Shown piece by piece: positions 25,673 to 34,891 of a DNA stretch of 64,000 bases (positions are counted from its first letter, which is position 1; each line of letters starts with the position of its first letter). The DNA comes from Kribbella jiaozuonensis (GTDB taxonomy: Bacteria > Actinomycetota > Actinomycetes > Propionibacteriales > Kribbellaceae): assembly GCF_005233875.1 (NCBI RefSeq), contig NZ_SZPZ01000001.1, forward strand, positions 1 through 64,000, in the 5' to 3' direction. Under the pieces are notes generated by a model. It did not search any database. It had not been told where the DNA came from and saw only the letters and a list, made by a program, of their open reading frames with translations. A program made the translations under genes and the position numbers.

Positions 25673-25892
25673 AGGCGATCAGGGCTTTCCAGACGCTCGA
25701 TCGGAAGATCATCCGACGACCGCTGCGCAGACCTGGCCGGACCATGCGGCTTTTCGCGCTGGCAGGTTTGCTCTTCAGCGTCTATGGCGTGACCGAGGCG
25801 CACGGTTGGCATGACTTCTCTCGGCCGTCTCGGTCTGCCTGCTTCTGAGCTTGATCGTCATCGCGCCCCGAGGGCTCTACGACGGGAGCTGA
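25669..25892 (+). pseudogene. Small membrane protein gene with a probable one-base frameshift
   Basis: From GTG 25669 the frame encodes a basic lead, then one hydrophobic helix (MRLFALAGLLFSVYGVTEA), and meets a stop at 25846-25848 after a Ser/Arg-rich, unlikely-looking end. If one base is removed near 25825-25830, the reading continues as AVSVCLLLSLIVIAPRGLYDGS to a TGA at 25890-25892, giving a sensible second membrane helix. I therefore read it as a frameshifted two-span protein of about 73 residues, either a true mutation or a sequencing error. Coupled to the gene before it. Confidence 0.55.
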
Positions 25893-25893
25893 G

Positions 25894-25940
25894 TACGACG
25901 AACTCCCCGGGACCAGTGGTCACCGGGGAGGTTCGTCGTA
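25894..25940. terminator. Bidirectional hairpin terminator
   Basis: TACGACGAAC (25894-25903) pairs with GTTCGTCGTA (25931-25940), and TCCCCGG (25904-25910) pairs with CCGGGGA (25923-25929), leaving one bulged G. It lies between the convergent small membrane gene and MFS exporter and can end both. Confidence 0.85.
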
Positions 25941-25947
25941 CCGGGGG

Positions 25948-27429
25948 TCAGGCGGCTTCGCAGAGGGCGGGCTCGGGGGTTTGCTCAGTCTGCTGCTGCG
26001 GCTTGGGCTGGCGCATGACAGTGACCGCGATGGCTACTGAAGCGGCGACGATGGCGGCGGCTACGGCGAACGAGAAGTGGTAGCCGTCGGTCAGGGCCTG
26101 GAGGGCCGGCTTGGTGCTGGTGGCGGAGCGGGTGGCGGAGAGGGTGGCCAGGATGGCCAGGCCCAGGGCGGCGCCGACCTCGCCCATGGTGCCGATCAGG
26201 CCGGAGGCCAGGCCGGCGTCCTCGGGCTTGACGTCCGACATCGACAGGCCCATCAGCGCCGGGAAGCAGACGCCGCCGCCCAGGCCCAGCAGTACCAGCA
26301 CCGGCAGTACGTGGACGAAGTAGTTGCCACCGACCGGCGCCTGGGTGAAGAGCGCCAGCCCGACGACGATCAGGGACAGTCCGGCGATCAGCGGGCGGCG
26401 CGGGCCGAAGCGCATGACCAGCTTCTCGGAGTACTTCACCGACAGCAGTCCCATCACCACAGTGGTCGGCAGGAAGGCCAGCCCGATCTCCAGAGCGTCG
26501 TACCCGAGCACCCGCTGCAGGTACAGCGAACCCAGGAAGAAGATGCCGAACATCCCGGAGCTGGACAGCGCCTGGATTAGGTTCGCACCGGTCAGCGTCC
26601 TGGAGCGGAAGATCCGCAGCGGCACCAGCGGGTTGGCGGCGGTCGCCTCACGGACGATGAAGCCGGCCAGCAGTACCAGCGTCGCCGCACCCAGCGCCAG
26701 CGTCCGCGGAGCGGTCCAGCCGAGCTCAGCAGCCGGCTTGACGATCGTGAACACACCGACCATCAGCGCCGCGGTGATCAACACAGCACCCGGTACGTCG
26801 GTGCCCTTGCCGATCCCCAGGCCCTTGTCCTTCTCGATCAGCTTCACCGCGAGTACTGCGGTCAGCACGCCGAGCGGGAGGTTCACGAAGAAGATCCAGT
26901 GCCAGCTGATCGCCTGCGTCAGGACGCCACCGGCCAGCAGACCGATCGACCCACCGGCGGACGCGACGAACGCGTACACGCCGATCGCCTTGGCCTGCTC
27001 CCGCGGCTCGGGGAAGAGCGTCACGATCATGCCGAGGATGACTGCGGAGGTCAGCGCACCGCCGACGCCCTGGATGAACCGGGCGATCACGAGCATCTCC
27101 TGCGTCTGCGCCAGCCCGCACAGCACGGAGGCGGCGGTGAAGACGACCAGTCCGGCGGTGAAGATGTTCCGGCGGCCGAGGAGGTCGCCCAACCGGCCGG
27201 CCAGCAGGAGCAGGCCGCCGAAGGCGATCAGATAAGCGTTCACTACCCACGCCAGCGAGGAGCTGGTGAAGCCGAGGTCGTCCTGGATGGCCGGCAGGGC
27301 CACGTTCACCACGGTCACGTCGAGCACGATCATCAACATGCCCGCACAGAGGGTGTACAGAGCCAGCCAGCGCGAGCGGCCGCCCTGCGTGGCTGGCGTA
27401 GTCGCCAGGGTGTCGGTCGTCGCGTACAT
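25948..27429 (-). CDS. MFS drug exporter, DHA2 (EmrB/QacA) family
   Basis: A 493-residue transporter with about fourteen hydrophobic segments. Family motifs: ALYTLCAGMLMIVLDVTVVNVALPAIQDDLG (helix 1, motif D1), GRLGDLLGRRNIF (loop 2-3, motif A), ARFIQGVGGALTSAVILGMI (helix 4-5, motif B/C region) and SAGGSIGLLAGGVLTQAISWHWIFFVNLP. It is likely to export drugs or other amphipathic compounds in exchange for protons. The start at 27429 is preferred (AGGAGAC upstream) over the longer frame from 27474. No dedicated regulator is adjacent. Confidence 0.93.
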   Translation of the reverse strand: MYATTDTLATTPATQGGRSRWLALYTLCAGMLMIVLDVTVVNVALPAIQDDLGFTSSSLAWVVNAYLIAFGGLLLLAGRLGDLLGRRNIFTAGLVVFTAASVLCGLAQTQEMLVIARFIQGVGGALTSAVILGMIVTLFPEPREQAKAIGVYAFVASAGGSIGLLAGGVLTQAISWHWIFFVNLPLGVLTAVLAVKLIEKDKGLGIGKGTDVPGAVLITAALMVGVFTIVKPAAELGWTAPRTLALGAATLVLLAGFIVREATAANPLVPLRIFRSRTLTGANLIQALSSSGMFGIFFLGSLYLQRVLGYDALEIGLAFLPTTVVMGLLSVKYSEKLVMRFGPRRPLIAGLSLIVVGLALFTQAPVGGNYFVHVLPVLVLLGLGGGVCFPALMGLSMSDVKPEDAGLASGLIGTMGEVGAALGLAILATLSATRSATSTKPALQALTDGYHFSFAVAAAIVAASVAIAVTVMRQPKPQQQTEQTPEPALCEAA

Positions 27430-27492
27430 CTCGAGGTCTCCTTGCAGTTCGTCGTTGTTGGGCCTTACACCCATACGTCGAACTGGCGGAGC

Positions 27493-28128
27493 TCAGATTG
27501 ACACGTCTTCAGAAGTTTTTTCTCGACGCGGCCGAGACATCGCGTACGCCGTGAGCGCCGGCACCAGTCCGGACCCGACAACGAGCAGTGTGGGCACCTG
27601 CGACGCCAGAGCGAACCAGGTGAGCAGTACGACGACCCCACCGGCCACCGGCAGCGGCCGCCGCAGCAGGAACAGGTTGGCCGACCGGAACACCGTCTTC
27701 ATGGTCGCGTCGTCGCCCGCCCGAGGCAGCACAGCCAGTCCGCTCAGGTAGAGCCCGAGGATCATTCCGGTCAGCGGAATCAGTACCACCAGTGCGAACA
27801 CCCGCGCCGCCCCGCCGGCGAACGCCCAGAACGACAGGCCGAACGCCAGTAGCACCGCACCGGCGTACAGACCGAATCCGGACAGCCAGAACCGCTTCAT
27901 CGCCCAGCGGAACTCCCCGAAATACCGCCGCAGCAGCTTCGGTTTGTCCTGGCTGATCGCGTCCGCCAGCACCCGCTGCAGCGCGAATGCGGCCGGGAAG
28001 AGCGTGATGATGCCCAGGCTGAGCACTACGAACACCAGTTGCAGCATCAGTAGGTCGCCGACGACCGACAGCTTCGTCAGTACCGCGCTGGTGCGGCCGG
28101 CGCCTCCAGCACCAGGGGGAGCAGCCAC
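27493..28128 (-). CDS. DUF624 (YesL-type) membrane protein
   Basis: A 211-residue protein with about five hydrophobic helices: LLMLQLVFVVLSLGIITLFP; a middle pair in LSGFGLYAGAVLLAFGLSF and VFALVVLIPLTGMILGLYL; and a last pair from PVAGGVVVLLTWFAL. YesL-type proteins are usually found with carbohydrate ABC transporters. Here the divergent DeoR/LacI regulator and the sugar ABC operon 2 kb away fit that pattern. GTG 28128 is chosen because AGGAGG precedes it. Function unknown, probably an accessory to sugar uptake. Confidence 0.85.
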   Translation of the reverse strand: MAAPPGAGGAGRTSAVLTKLSVVGDLLMLQLVFVVLSLGIITLFPAAFALQRVLADAISQDKPKLLRRYFGEFRWAMKRFWLSGFGLYAGAVLLAFGLSFWAFAGGAARVFALVVLIPLTGMILGLYLSGLAVLPRAGDDATMKTVFRSANLFLLRRPLPVAGGVVVLLTWFALASQVPTLLVVGSGLVPALTAYAMSRPRREKTSEDVSI

Positions 28129-28160
28129 CGATCGCCTCCTCGTTCCGTCCGGGCGTCCCT

Positions 28161-28174
28161 TGATCGTATGATCA
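28161..28174. promoter_or_regulatory. Candidate operator between the DUF624 gene and the DeoR/LacI regulator
   Basis: The inverted repeat TGATC-GTAT-GATCA occupies this stretch in the 76-bp divergent gap. A related element (TGATCGAATGTGATCA) lies just upstream of the sugar-binding-protein promoter at about 30394. The shared core makes it a candidate site for the regulator encoded at 28205. No experimental support. Confidence 0.5.
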
Positions 28175-28204
28175 CGAACAATCACGCGAAGATCAGGGGA
28201 CCGC

Positions 28205-29272
28205 ATGCTTGCACAGGAGCGCCACGAGCTGATCCTGCGGAGCCTGCGGCGGCACGGCCGGCTCCGGGTGGCCGATCTGGTGGCCGAGCTGGGCGTCTCC
28301 GCGATCACAGTACGCCGGGACCTGGCCGAACTGGACTCCGCCGGTCTGCTCCGCCGCGTGCACGGCGGCGCGATCGGCACCGGCACAGCCGACCAGGGCG
28401 CGCGCGGGAGCCAACTGACGATCGGCATCATCGTCCCGAGCGCGGCGTCGTACTACTCCGACGTGATCCGCGGCGCCGAGGCGATGGCCGACAAGTACGG
28501 CGCCCGCCTGGTCCTCGGCGTCTCCGGGTACGACGCGACGATGGAGCGCGACCGGATCGACAAGGTCCTCGGCATCGGGGTGGCCGGCCTGCTGATCAGC
28601 ACCGCGCTCGGCGACGGCGACGCGGACCGGCTCGACTCGAGGCTCGACGACATCGACGTACCCGTGGTGCTGATGGAGCGGGCGTTCGGTTTCCCGCACG
28701 TGAACCGCGAGTACGACCACGTCCGCACCGATCACGCGTACGGCGCGATGCTCGCCCTGCGCCATTTCGTCGCGCTCGGTCACCGCCGGATCGCGATCAA
28801 CCTGCAGGCCACGGTCACGGCGTACTGGCTCCGCAGCGGCATCGAGACCGCCGCGAAGGCACTCGGCGTCGAGGTCTTCCTCTCACCCGTCGACCTCCCG
28901 ATGCGCGGCGACGACCCCGGCGCCATCACCCAACTCGACGCCTTCCTCGCCGAATGCGAGGCCTTCGGCACCCGCGCCGTCCTCGTCCACTCCGACGAAC
29001 ACGGCGCCCGCCTGGTGGAACGCGCCATGGAACTAGGCCTCCGCGTCCCCGAGGACCTGGCCGTCATCGCCTACAACGACGTGACCGCCTCGCTGGCCGT
29101 CGTACCCCTCACCGCAATCTCCCCGGCCCGCCGAGCCCTGGGCGAAACCGCCTGCGACCTCCTCCTCCGCAAACTCCAGTCCCCCACCACCCCCACCCAA
29201 CACCTCAGCCTCCTCCCCACCCTCAACATCCGCACCTCGTGCGGCGCCCCCGGCATCCTGGTCCCCGGATAA
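28205..29272 (+). CDS. DeoR-type HTH / LacI-type sugar-binding hybrid regulator
   Basis: A 355-residue transcription factor. Residues about 1-55 are a DeoR helix-turn-helix (LAQERHELILRSLRRHGRLRVADLVAELGVSAITVRRDLAEL). Residues about 72-350 are a LacI-like periplasmic-binding-protein sensor (LTIGIIVPSAASYYSDVIRGAEAMADK ... DLAVIAYNDVTASLAVVPLTAISPA). Such hybrids sense sugars or their phosphates and usually repress. It lies divergent from the DUF624 gene, and upstream of the ABC operon (30513), with the same operator-like element at both places. Confidence 0.88.
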   Translation: MLAQERHELILRSLRRHGRLRVADLVAELGVSAITVRRDLAELDSAGLLRRVHGGAIGTGTADQGARGSQLTIGIIVPSAASYYSDVIRGAEAMADKYGARLVLGVSGYDATMERDRIDKVLGIGVAGLLISTALGDGDADRLDSRLDDIDVPVVLMERAFGFPHVNREYDHVRTDHAYGAMLALRHFVALGHRRIAINLQATVTAYWLRSGIETAAKALGVEVFLSPVDLPMRGDDPGAITQLDAFLAECEAFGTRAVLVHSDEHGARLVERAMELGLRVPEDLAVIAYNDVTASLAVVPLTAISPARRALGETACDLLLRKLQSPTTPTQHLSLLPTLNIRTSCGAPGILVPG

Positions 29273-29311
29273 AATCCAGAGGACTACACCGGAACCCGGG
29301 GAGAGCGCGCG

Positions 29312-29719
29312 ATGGAGTACGCCGAGTTCGAGGTCGAGTACAAACAGGTCGCCGACATCATCCTCAACGGCCGCAACGGCGCCGACCTCACCGCCGACAT
29401 CGCCCGACTGCGGGCCCTGGCCAACCAGATCGACGACGAGGACGACCGCGACGACGCGCTGCTGGAGGTGTCGGGCATCGAGGTCGCCATCGCTCACGGC
29501 CCCGGCGAACCTCCGTCCGAGGTCATCCTGGAGGCCCGCCGGATCTACGCCGAGGCCGACCGCGACGACGGCACCACGGCCGAGCGCCTGGCCCGCGCGG
29601 AGCAGGGCGTCCAGGCCCTGGAGCGACTCGAGGCCGCCACCCCCGAGGAAGAACAGGCGATCGGCTCCCTGGAGCACACGCTCGTGATGCTGATAGGTGC
29701 GTTGCGGCTCATGCAATGA
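29312..29719 (+). CDS. Acidic helical protein, function unknown
   Basis: A 135-residue, strongly acidic protein, apparently all helical (EYAEFEVEYKQVADIILNGRNGADL ... IARLRALANQIDDEDDRDDALLEV ... AERLARAEQGVQALERLEA). No signal peptide or membrane segment. It overlaps the next gene by 4 bases (ATGA), so both are probably made together. I do not recognise a family. It resembles an adaptor or immunity-sized partner in shape only. Confidence 0.65.
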   Translation: MEYAEFEVEYKQVADIILNGRNGADLTADIARLRALANQIDDEDDRDDALLEVSGIEVAIAHGPGEPPSEVILEARRIYAEADRDDGTTAERLARAEQGVQALERLEAATPEEEQAIGSLEHTLVMLIGALRLMQ

Positions 29720-30345
29720 AGGTCACCAGCTTCCGGGAGCTGATGCGCGAGCAGGCAAACGCCGCCGTGCGGATCTCGGGTGCTCATCACTCGTCCTGGA
29801 ACCAGAAGTTCAAAGTGGCTGCCGAGGCGATGTACGACGCCAGCCGGCTGCCTGAGCTGATGCCGCCGGACCAGCGGGACCAAGCGGTCGCGCGGATAGC
29901 GGCGGCGATGAACGCCGGATTCGCCAAGGTGGCGAAACTTCCGGAGAGCGCGGATGCCGAGGCCCGCCGCGCGGTCGGCATGCAGGCCGCCGCCGACGGA
30001 TCCAAGATGGTCAGCCGGCTGAAGAAGCAATGGCAGATGCCGGCGCCGAACCAGCAGGTCCAGCGCGGCGCTGAGCAGCGACGAACCGCCCAGCCCGAAC
30101 GCGGCGACGGACCCCAGTCGCCCCCACCCTCAGCACCGACTCCGGCATCCCCGGCAGCTCCAACGATCCAGCCGGCTCAGGCGGCTCCGGCCTTGCCGCC
30201 TGATATTGCGGCCGCGGCCCGGGCCGGGCTGTCCGGGGCGCCGTTGGCGTCGGCCGGCCGATTGAGCGCGGAGCGGCAAGTAGCGCGGGGTGCGGGAGCA
30301 ACCGCCCCGGCGACCCAACGGCAAGCGCCCGAGACCCAACGCTGA
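29716..30345 (+). CDS. Two-part protein with helical head and Pro/Ala/Gln-rich tail, function unknown
   Basis: A 209-residue protein. Residues about 1-110 are a compact, probably helical domain (FRELMREQANAAVRISGAHHSSWNQKFKVAAEAM ... QRDQAVARIAAAMNAGFAKVAKLP). Residues about 112-209 are disordered-looking Pro, Ala, Gln and Arg. No signal peptide or catalytic motif. ATG 29716 overlaps the stop of the acidic protein gene. A much longer frame upstream in the same register is a shadow of the regulator gene and is not used. Confidence 0.65.
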   Translation: MKVTSFRELMREQANAAVRISGAHHSSWNQKFKVAAEAMYDASRLPELMPPDQRDQAVARIAAAMNAGFAKVAKLPESADAEARRAVGMQAAADGSKMVSRLKKQWQMPAPNQQVQRGAEQRRTAQPERGDGPQSPPPSAPTPASPAAPTIQPAQAAPALPPDIAAAARAGLSGAPLASAGRLSAERQVARGAGATAPATQRQAPETQR

Positions 30346-30393
30346 GCGCCGACCGCTGAGCGCCGGAACAACTGATCGCTCAGGTTCCGATCT

Positions 30394-30454
30394 TGATCGA
30401 ATGTGATCATTCGAGCGGTGAGGTATTGACGAGGAAAGCCCTTTCCCATACTTT
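30394..30454 (+). promoter_or_regulatory. Predicted promoter and operator of the sugar ABC operon
   Basis: The palindrome CGAATG-TGAT-CATTCG (30398-30413) sits just upstream of a -35-like TTGACG (30426-30431). A plausible -10, TACTTT (30449-30454), follows with 17-bp spacing. The palindrome shares TGATCGnATG...GATCA with the site at 28161. An activator or repressor here would directly affect the binding-protein gene at 30513. Confidence 0.5.
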
Positions 30455-30512
30455 CGCTGCACTTGAGGGGTCGCGGGCCCCCGGCTGGAACAGGCAGCGA
30501 AGGAGTTCCCCT

Positions 30513-31783
30513 GTGAGACGAGGTGTGGGACTGACCGTGTTGGCGGCTGCGCTCAGCGTGGTGGTCAGCGGTTGTGGCAGCGGGGTGATCGACAAGAGTA
30601 CGGACGGCGTACCGCCGGCCGAGGCGACCGGGACGTTGCGGGTGCTGATCCCGTCGTTCCCGCCCAGTACGAAGGGGCGGGAGGCGTTCCAGAACGTCGT
30701 CGACGAGTTCCACAAGACCTATCCGAAGATGAAGCTCGAGCCGGACTTCGCGACGTACAATAACCTGAACGAGAAGCTGGCCACCTCGATCGCGGCCGGG
30801 ATCCCGTACGACGTGATGGTCACCGGCGTCGGCTGGGTCCAGCCGTTCGCGTCGAAGAACATCTTCGAGGACCTGGGCAAGTACGGCGTGACGCCGGACT
30901 TCATCAAGGAGAAGAGCACCCCGGCGCTGATCCCGGCGGTCACGTACGACAAGAAGTTGTACGCCTACCCGCTGCTCGCCGACGCCCGGGCGGTCGCGCT
31001 CCGCAAGAGCGCGTTCATCGAGGCCGGCCTCGACCCGAACAAGCCGCCGACGTCGCTGGCCGACATCAAGGTCGCGGCCGAGAAGCTGACCAAGCGGGAC
31101 AAGAACGGGAACATCACCCGCAGCGGTTTCGACCTCGCCTCCGCGACCGGTTTCCGGCAGTCGTTCACGACGTTCCTGGCCTCGACCGGTACGCCGCTGT
31201 ACGTCGGCGGCGAACCGAACTTCGACAACAAGGCCGGCCTGGACACGCTGCTGTGGATCAAGTCGATGATCAACAACGTCCAGCCGTACGGACAGACCAA
31301 CGCTGCCCAGCAACCTCTGGTGCTGACTGGTGAGGCCGCGATGGGGATCGTCAACGGCGCAGTCGACTGCTCGGACAAGGGCATCGGCAAGAAGAACTGC
31401 GACGACCTGGAGTTCTTCCGCTTCAACAGCGGCAAGGAGATCGAGTACGTCGGTGGCGACCTGGCCTCGATCGGGTCCCGCAGCCGGCACAAGGACGCGG
31501 CCTGGGCCTTCATCCAGACCATGGTCAACAAGCCGACGCTCGACGCGATCGCCAAGCTGAACAAGAAGATCCCCGCCTACAAGGACCCCGGCAGCTCGCC
31601 GCAGGCGCAGTCGAACCCGTTGAGCAACTTCACCGCGAACGGTCTGCAGTACGCCGCGAACGAGAACGAGGTGCCGTCCAACTGGCTCGAGATGCGCGGC
31701 AACTTCGACATCCAGCTCACCCAGGCGGTCCTCGGTCAGAAGGATCCCGCCAAGGTGCTGCACAACCTGGCAGGACAGTCCCG

Positions 31784-31787
<4 letters not shown>
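30513..31787 (+). CDS. Sugar ABC transporter substrate-binding lipoprotein
   Basis: A 424-residue carbohydrate-binding protein (solute-binding family 1). The lipoprotein signal peptide is clear: RRGVGLTVLAAALSVVVSGC with a lipobox ending VVSGC at about residues 18-22. Mature sequence includes TLRVLIPSFPPSTKGREAFQNVVDEFHK (typical first lobe) and YDVMVTGVGWVQPFASKNIFEDLGKY. GTG 30513 is chosen because AAGGAG lies eight bases upstream; the longer frame adds non-signal sequence. Overlaps the first permease by 4 bases. The sugar is not predictable. Confidence 0.92.
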
Positions 31788-32714
<927 letters not shown>

Positions 32715-32722
<8 letters not shown>

Positions 32723-33626
32723 CGCTGCGTTGCCCTCGGCCGGCACCACCGTGAGCCGCCGGCCGTCGTCGTTCCGGCCGGGGCGGATCGCGTTGTACGT
32801 CGTCCTGATCGTCGGCGCGCTGCTGATGATCACGCCGTTCCTGTGGATGCTGTTGACCTCGTTCAAGAGCGACCTCGAGGTGCAGCAGTTCAACTGGCTG
32901 CCCGGGGAACTGCGCTGGCACAACTTCGTCGAGGCGATGAACACAGCGCCGTTCCTGCGGTACTTCCGCAACAGCCTGTTCATCGCGGTCGGCGAGACCG
33001 CGTTCACGCTTGTGGTCTGCACGATGGCCGGGTACGCGCTGGCCAAGGCGCCGATCCGGGGTGGCAAGTCGCTGCTGAACTACTTCATCATCCTGTTGCT
33101 GGTGCCGTTCCAGATCATCCTGGTGCCGCTGTTCATGATCGTGAAGTCGATCCCGCTGTTCGGCGGCAACAACATCCTCGGCCACGGGGGCATCGGCTGG
33201 CTGAACTCGTGGTGGGGTCTGATCATCCCGCTCGGCGCGGCGCCGCTGTTCACGTTCCTGGCCCGGCAGTTCTACGTGTCGCTGCCGGACGAGCTGGCCC
33301 AGGCGGCCCGGGTGGACGGGCTCAGCGAGTTCGGGATCTTCCTCCGGATCATGACTCCGCTGATCAAGCCGGCCCTGATCACGATCGCCGTTTTCCAGAT
33401 CGAGGCCGCCTGGAACGGGTTCCTCTGGCCGCTGATGATCACGACCTCGGACGAGATGCGACCGCTGCAGCTCGGGCTGGCGATCTTCTCCCAGAACCCG
33501 GCCGAGATTCAGTGGCCGTACCTGATGGCTGGTACGGCGCTGGCGACGCTGCCGATGATCGTACTGTTCGTGTTCGCCCAGAAACGCTTCGTCGAAGGTA
33601 TGGCGAACGTCGGGATCAAGGGCTGA
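32715..33626 (+). CDS. Sugar ABC transporter permease (MalG/UgpE type)
   Basis: A 303-residue six-helix permease. The first helix is IALYVVLIVGALLMITPFLWMLLTSFK, and the EAA loop reads LPDELAQAARVDGLSEFGIFLRIMTPLIKPALIT (about residues 190-225). The end NVGIKG is typical. It overlaps the first permease by 8 bases. No ATPase gene follows; in actinomycetes such operons usually share a MsiK/UgpC-type ATPase encoded elsewhere. A strong hairpin terminates the operon at 33647. Confidence 0.93.
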
Positions 33627-33646
33627 TACCAGCCCTGATCCTCGAA

Positions 33647-33678
33647 CAGGTGCTCACCCCGCCCCGGGTGAGCACCTG
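33647..33678 (+). terminator. Hairpin terminator of the sugar ABC operon
   Basis: A perfect 13-bp stem, CAGGTGCTCACCC (33647-33659) with GGGTGAGCACCTG (33666-33678), loop CGCCCC. It lies 20 bp after the permease stop. The rest of the gap to 34066 (nearly 390 bp) has no convincing gene on either strand; it presumably carries the promoter of the next gene. Confidence 0.9.
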
Positions 33679-34066
33679 CGAGGCCCCCTCCACATGCGGT
33701 GGTCCCGAAGAAACACCGGAGCTTCCCACGTAGTCCCCCCACTGGGTCACTCGTCCGGTTTATCGGCGCAGTGTGCCCGCCGTTACAGCATTCATGAGGT
33801 TTTTTCGCTAGTTCCCGAAATGATTTGCCGAACTCCGCCCGAAGTACGACGTTTCGCATGCGCGTGACGACGTTCGGTAAGGATCCGGCGGTGTCCGCGC
33901 CGACGACCTGCCGACGTGGGTACGATCGTGGCGTGACTGCCGGGTCGGCTGCTTCCAGCCATGCACGAGTTGGGGTCCCGGCTGCGTTCTGAGCGCGGCG
34001 CGGGCACCACCGGGCGTTTCTCTCCCCGTCTGTATTTCCTTTCACGACACCAGAGAGAAGCGAACC

Positions 34067-34870
34067 CTGAACGATTTCACCGCACAGCTCATTGACGAGT
34101 TCCGGGCGAACGCCGGCCAGGTCGGCGGTCCCTTCGAGAACTCCAGGTTGTTGCTCCTAACAACAACTGGCGCGCGCTCCGGGCAGCCGCGCACCGCGAT
34201 CCTGGGGTACTACCCGGACCGCGACCGGGTGCTCGTCGTCGGCTCGGCCGGCGGCAGCCCCAGACACCCGGCCTGGTACCACAACCTGCTCGCCGAGCCC
34301 GAGGTCACCGTCGACCTCGGCCTCTTCACCTATCCGGCCACTGCAGTCGTACTGCGGGGCGCCGAGCGCGACGAGGTCTTCGCGCGACTCGTCGAGGCCG
34401 ATCCGGGATGGGGCGAGTACCAAGCCAACACCACCCGGACCATCCCGGTCGTCGCCCTGGTCCAGCGCCCTGGTCCGCCACCTTTCGGCAGTTCGTTTGC
34501 CGAGGCTTTGAAGACCATCCACGCAGCGTTCCGGCGCGAGCTCTCGCTGATCCGGGCGGAGGTCGCGAAGTCCGGGACGCTGGGTGCACAGCTCCGGATC
34601 AATTGCCTGACGGCGTGTCAGGGTCTGCGCTATCACCACACCGGCGAGTCGACTGGTCTGTTCCCGGCGCTCGTGGAGCAGCATCCGGAGCTGGCCGGCG
34701 TGATCGCAGTACTGCAGGACGAGCACGAGAAGATCGCCGTACTGCTGGAGGAGCTGGAGCGACTGGCCGCGACTCCGGGCGCGGAGATCCTGCCCCAGGT
34801 CGACGAGCTGATCGCTCAGCTCAATGCGCATCTGGATCGCGAGGAGGCCGAGCTTCTGCCCTACCTCTGA
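34067..34870 (+). CDS. F420-dependent nitroreductase-like domain fused to hemerythrin domain
   Basis: A 267-residue fusion. Residues about 1-135 match the deazaflavin (F420)-dependent DUF385 family: QLIDEFRANAGQVGGPFENS, then LLLLTTTGARSGQPRTAILGYY and RHPAWYHNLLAEPEVTVDLG. Residues about 145-267 fit a hemerythrin HHE four-helix bundle (YHHTGESTGLFPALVEQHPEL, DEHEKIAVLLEELERL, LNAHLDREEAELLPYL). The conserved N-terminus lies before the first usual start, TTG 34148. In frame the only nearby start-like codon is CTG 34067 after GAGAGAAG, so I propose a CTG start. Confidence 0.82.
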   Translation: MNDFTAQLIDEFRANAGQVGGPFENSRLLLLTTTGARSGQPRTAILGYYPDRDRVLVVGSAGGSPRHPAWYHNLLAEPEVTVDLGLFTYPATAVVLRGAERDEVFARLVEADPGWGEYQANTTRTIPVVALVQRPGPPPFGSSFAEALKTIHAAFRRELSLIRAEVAKSGTLGAQLRINCLTACQGLRYHHTGESTGLFPALVEQHPELAGVIAVLQDEHEKIAVLLEELERLAATPGAEILPQVDELIAQLNAHLDREEAELLPYL

Positions 34871-34891
34871 GGCCGGGTCTACGGTCGGAAC

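Noticed and set aside
28168..29715. Long plus-strand frame upstream of the 209-residue protein
   Set aside because: Its first about 515 codons are an out-of-frame reading of the DeoR/LacI regulator. Only the part from ATG 29716 is supported.
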